64,000 nt of DNA, taken from Virgibacillus_N oceani_A (GTDB lineage Bacteria; Bacillota; Bacilli; Bacillales; Amphibacillaceae). The stretch lies in the NCBI GenBank assembly GCA_041521345.1, contig JBGOHB010000024.1; one strand, given 5' to 3'. The notes below the pieces were generated by a model. That model worked only from the letters and a program-made list of their open reading frames with translations, did not search any database and was not told the DNA's origin. Both the position numbers and the translations under genes were made by a program. Below are positions 60,855 to 64,000 of the stretch, piece after piece (the first letter of the stretch is position 1; each line of letters starts with the position of its first letter).

Positions 60855-61871
60855 TTGACTGACAAAAAAATTCATCTAACTTCCAGTGAAATAACATCAC
60901 TTTGGACAACTTATATGAATGATAGTATGTCCAAATACATCTTGCATTTTATGCTTAAGCATATCCATGATCCTGAGATAAAACCTGTTGTTCAATATGC
61001 TTATGACATTTCATGCAAGCATTTGGACCAGTTGTATGAAACTTTTAAAAATGAGAATTACGCTGTTCCAAATGGATTTACCGAACAGGACGTAAATATG
61101 GAGGCTCCATGGTTATTTACAGATGTTTTTTGTTTAAGCTATGTAAATCATATGGCAAAAGTAGGAATGGTTACTTACAGCGGCTTTCTTTCTATGTGTG
61201 CAAGACAAGATTTGCGGAGCAGCTATACAACAGCTTTATCGGAAACAGCTTCACTTTATAATCATTCCAGTGAAATTGCTCTTTTAAAAGGGGTGAACTA
61301 TAGACATCCCTATATTGAAGTACCAAAAGAAACCGATTATATAGACAGCAAAAAATATTTGAGCGGTTTAAATCCTTTTAGTAATAATCGTCCATTAAAT
61401 GCCATTGAAATTTCCCATTTATATTTAAATATAATAACAAACAGTATCGGTGTGAAACTATGTTTGGCTTTTGCACAAACCTCCACAAATAAAGATGTAC
61501 AGGATTTTATGCTGCGCGCCAAAGATATCTCAAAAAAGCATATTCAGATCTTCTCGGAAACACTATTGAAGGATGATATCGAAGCGCCTCATATACCAGA
61601 TGTTGCTGTAAGTGGCTCAACCACCCAAACATTCTCCGATAAATTAATGATGTTCCATATGTCACTCATTTCATCGGCAGGAATCGGAAATTATGCCACT
61701 GCAGGAGCTGCCAGTCTGCGCAGTGATTTGATGATCAATTATGAACGCTTGTCTATTGAAGTTGCCCGTTTGGCAAAAAGCGGAGCAGACATTATGATTA
61801 AACATCATTGGCTTGAACAACCGCCAAGTACTAAAGATCGTGACTATTTGGTAAAAAAGGGGAAAGATTGA
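60855..61871 (+). CDS. DUF3231 protein with two repeated halves
   Basis: A 338-residue, all-helical protein of the DUF3231 family. The two halves are similar: SSEITSLWTTYMNDSMSKYI with EIKPVVQYAYDISCKHLDQL, and NAIEISHLYLNIITNSIGVK with DVQDFMLRAKDISKKHIQIF, so it is an internal duplication with ferritin-like bundles. TTG start at 60855 with GGAGGAGG upstream; the longer frame from 60753 has no site. Common in spore formers; function unknown. Confidence 0.88.
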   Translation: MTDKKIHLTSSEITSLWTTYMNDSMSKYILHFMLKHIHDPEIKPVVQYAYDISCKHLDQLYETFKNENYAVPNGFTEQDVNMEAPWLFTDVFCLSYVNHMAKVGMVTYSGFLSMCARQDLRSSYTTALSETASLYNHSSEIALLKGVNYRHPYIEVPKETDYIDSKKYLSGLNPFSNNRPLNAIEISHLYLNIITNSIGVKLCLAFAQTSTNKDVQDFMLRAKDISKKHIQIFSETLLKDDIEAPHIPDVAVSGSTTQTFSDKLMMFHMSLISSAGIGNYATAGAASLRSDLMINYERLSIEVARLAKSGADIMIKHHWLEQPPSTKDRDYLVKKGKD

Positions 61872-62061
61872 TGTTGCTGCTTAATATGTTGAATTAACGG
61901 AATTTGGTCTCTTTGTTACTGAGCATAAGTGAAGCTCGGCATTATCATAAAGGCCTAGTACGCTGAATTGCAGGCTGAAACATGCCTGTCAAATATCTAC
62001 GCACACCCATAGCACCATTTCCATACACTGAACCTAGGAAATAAACAAAGGAAATGGTGCT

Positions 62062-62673
62062 ATGCTTTTATATACAGGGTTATTTTTCTTAGTAATTGCT
62101 GTAAGTTTGGATGGATTTGGTGTAGGGGTTACCTATGGCATGCGAAAAATCCAAGTACCTCTTATCGGGTTAGTGATCATCATGCTCTGTTCCGGGATCA
62201 CCGTGCTCATCGCCATGACAATCGGCAGCACATTAAGTTCATTTATATCTCCTTCTATTGCTGAAGGGATCGGTGGCGGAATTTTAATTGTCATCGGTTT
62301 GTTTTCTTTTTACAATTTACTGCTTTCAAAACAAGAAAAACCATCCGAACAAAAAAAACAAAATATATTAGCTACCGTCCTGAATACACCTGACAAGGCA
62401 GATTTGGATAAATCAGGTACCATCTCTGCGAATGAAGCTCTTCTGCTCGGCACGGCTCTTGCTCTGGACGCATTTGGCGCAGGCATTGGTGCATCCATGC
62501 TTGGCTATTCACCTGTTATCACCGCTTTATTAATTGCTAGCATGAGTGGTATATTTGTATTTTGCGGAATTAAAATGGGGATGATTCTGTCGCAAAGCAA
62601 ACATATGCAGCATATGTCTTTTATTCCACCTCTTTTATTGATATCACTTGGGATTTTTAATATTATTTCTTAA
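62062..62673 (+). CDS. ytaF: YtaF-type sporulation membrane protein
   Basis: A 203-residue, six-helix protein of the MntP/YtaF group: LVIAVSLDGFGVGVTYGMRK at the start and GTALALDAFGAGIGASMLGY in the second half. Between them NTPDKADLDKSGTISANEAL resembles an EF-hand loop (D-x-D-x-S-G-x-I), the mark of YtaF against MntP. Probably a cation exporter; YtaF is expressed in sporulation. Confidence 0.9.
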   Translation: MLLYTGLFFLVIAVSLDGFGVGVTYGMRKIQVPLIGLVIIMLCSGITVLIAMTIGSTLSSFISPSIAEGIGGGILIVIGLFSFYNLLLSKQEKPSEQKKQNILATVLNTPDKADLDKSGTISANEALLLGTALALDAFGAGIGASMLGYSPVITALLIASMSGIFVFCGIKMGMILSQSKHMQHMSFIPPLLLISLGIFNIIS

Positions 62674-62697
62674 GTTGGGGATGAGGTCTCAAATATG

Positions 62698-62950
62698 TAC
62701 TAGGGAGAACGATTCTGAGGTACGATTGAATGTAAATGAACTCGATCGTGTATCAGATAGCGTGATTCTGATACACGATCGATAGGATATTGACTTGTGC
62801 TTGTATTAGAAGCAGCTTCTCTGGTACACGATTAACAGAATATTTGCTCGTGCTTGTATTAGAGAGTCCTTCTCACGTACAAGGTTGGTAGGTTATTGGC
62901 TTGGACATGTATCAGAAAGTGCTCTCTAATATATAAAACATTTTTACTGA
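62698..62950. repeat. 53-bp tandem repeat, five copies
   Basis: TA[TC][TC]AG boxes start at 62698, 62751, 62804, 62857 and 62910, exactly 53 bp apart. Each unit carries a CGTG-TATCAG-like left part and a TACACGATT-like right part. In unit 2 TCGTGTATCAG and CTGATACACGA form an 11-bp palindrome. Lies between the convergent ytaF and SDR genes. Confidence 0.8.
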
Positions 62951-62963
62951 CTTACCTAATTAC

Positions 62964-63755
62964 TTATAACGCTTTAACCTGCCCGCCATCTACAATAAGC
63001 GACTGGCCGGTGATATATGTATTTGCCCCGGATGCTAAAAATACAATCGCTTTTGCAAACTCTTCCGGTTTTCCAAAACGTTTCATTGGGATGCTTTCTT
63101 CCGCTTTACGCGTCAGCGCTTTCACAGAAATTTGTTCCTTCTCTGCTCTGATTTCATTCAGTTCCTGTAATCGGTCGGTTTTGATGGTTCCCGGTCCGAC
63201 TGTATTGATTAAAATATTATCTTCACTCAGCTCCTGGGAAAGTGATTTGGCGAGTCCCAAAATCCCTGGCCTCATCGTATTGGAAAGCACAAGATTATCA
63301 ATACTTTGCTTGATGGATGAGGAAGCCAGATTTACAATATGTCCGCTCTGCTGTTTTTTCATGTAAGGAACCGCTGCTCTCGTCGCGCGAACAAAACTGA
63401 GCAAATTTAATTCAAATGCATGGTACCAGTCGTCATCAGTCATCGACATAAAATTTCCTGCAGGTGGTCCGCCGGTATTATTGATCAGCACGTCCACCGT
63501 GCCGTTCCATTGCACAGCTTTGTTTATGAGTTCCTTTATATCTGTTTCATTTTTCATATCGCAGATTGCGTAGTCAACGTTTTCATTTCCAGTTTCCGCT
63601 TTTATCTCTTCCACTGTAGATTTCAGTATCTCTTCATTGCGGCTGGATATAAGCACATGCGCTTCTTCCTTTGCAAATGCCATTGCTGTTGCTTTTCCAA
63701 GTCCTTTGCTAGCAGCGGTAACAATGACCGATTTTCCTTTTAAATGTAAATCCAT
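62964..63755 (-). CDS. SDR oxidoreductase (FabG-like)
   Basis: A 263-residue classical short-chain dehydrogenase. NADP loop VTAASKGLGKATAMAFAKEE, the NNAG equivalent LINNTGGPPAGNF, catalytic Ser in IVNLASSSIKQS; the usual Tyr-x-x-x-Lys is replaced, as NTMRPGILGLAKSLSQEL has no Tyr at that place. It ends YITGQSLIVDGGQVKAL. The missing catalytic Tyr makes activity uncertain. Confidence 0.87.
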   Translation of the reverse strand: MDLHLKGKSVIVTAASKGLGKATAMAFAKEEAHVLISSRNEEILKSTVEEIKAETGNENVDYAICDMKNETDIKELINKAVQWNGTVDVLINNTGGPPAGNFMSMTDDDWYHAFELNLLSFVRATRAAVPYMKKQQSGHIVNLASSSIKQSIDNLVLSNTMRPGILGLAKSLSQELSEDNILINTVGPGTIKTDRLQELNEIRAEKEQISVKALTRKAEESIPMKRFGKPEEFAKAIVFLASGANTYITGQSLIVDGGQVKAL

Positions 63756-64000
63756 TTTTACTGCCCCTTTCCAAAATATAAGTTCATAGTTCTATTTTAT
63801 CTAATTCAGTAAAACTAAGTCAAAATTTAAATTCTTTTTAAAATAATTTAAATTTCTGGGAAGATGTAAGTACTTGGTTAGCACCCAAAAACTAAGGTTT
63901 TTATTTTAATTTACAATCCCAATCCATAAAAAAAGTATTTTCTTTGGTTCAGAAGTCTATTTTTTATTTTGAAAAAGAAATCCCACCACTTTATACGGTG
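63756..64000. other. AT-rich right edge
   Basis: No gene or clear structure seen, apart from the region that must hold the SDR promoter. Confidence 0.5.

Overview
The window looks like chromosomal DNA of a low-GC Gram-positive bacterium of the Bacillaceae. Ribosome binding sites are strong (AGGAGG-like), TTG and GTG starts are frequent, and the gene families are typical of Bacillus relatives (YdjO, YtrA, NatAB/NatKR, TapA-SipW-TasA, YtaF, DUF3231, MntABCD). The dispersed GC-rich palindromes and the OFA/FdhD/SSF gene set fit the halotolerant Oceanobacillus/Virgibacillus side of the family. That placement is inference; no rRNA or tRNA gene is seen.

Region 1 (1-1.4 kb): the 5' end of cas6 leaves the left edge on the minus strand. 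A CRISPR array of 11 repeats and 10 spacers lies upstream of it, with a terminator between. Region 2 (1.4-14.5 kb): housekeeping and transport genes, a type I toxin/antisense locus, a YtrA-type GntR/ABC/CPBP operon, and natAB divergent from natRK. Region 3 (14.5-19.2 kb): fdhD, a decayed formate dehydrogenase remnant, an OFA-type MFS carrier, a ureohydrolase with an altered metal site, and an SSF symporter with a 36-residue partner.

Region 4 (19.3-33 kb) is the centrepiece: a minus-strand peptidoglycan-sugar salvage block. It holds a BadF-type kinase (MurK-like), an RpiR regulator (MurR-like), MurQ etherase, a CUT1 ABC importer (binding protein and two permeases, no ATPase), NagZ and NamZ. 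NamZ and NagZ would release MurNAc and GlcNAc outside the cell, the ABC importer would bring sugar in unphosphorylated, the kinase would make MurNAc-6-P, and MurQ would cleave it to GlcNAc-6-P. This replaces the PTS route of B. subtilis. A tapA-sipW-tasA matrix-fibre operon sits between nagZ and namZ, and both hydrolases end in the same C-terminal domain. A large GC-rich inverted repeat splits the two permease genes.

Region 5 (33-44.2 kb): Fur-type flavodoxin, an orphan oligopeptide-type binding protein, a zinc-finger-less TnpB with a candidate omega RNA, a patatin, htpG and mntABCD. Region 6 (44.4-53 kb): mazEF, small acetyltransferases, ogt, gene remnants, and two TnpB-less omega-RNA-like elements, one of which truncates a GNAT gene. 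Region 7 (53-64 kb): an ABC-F protein behind a leader peptide and attenuator, small metalloproteins, topB, DUF3231, ytaF, an SDR, and two unusual tandem-repeat arrays (seven TTTATCAGCG boxes at 20/21 bp; five 53-bp units).
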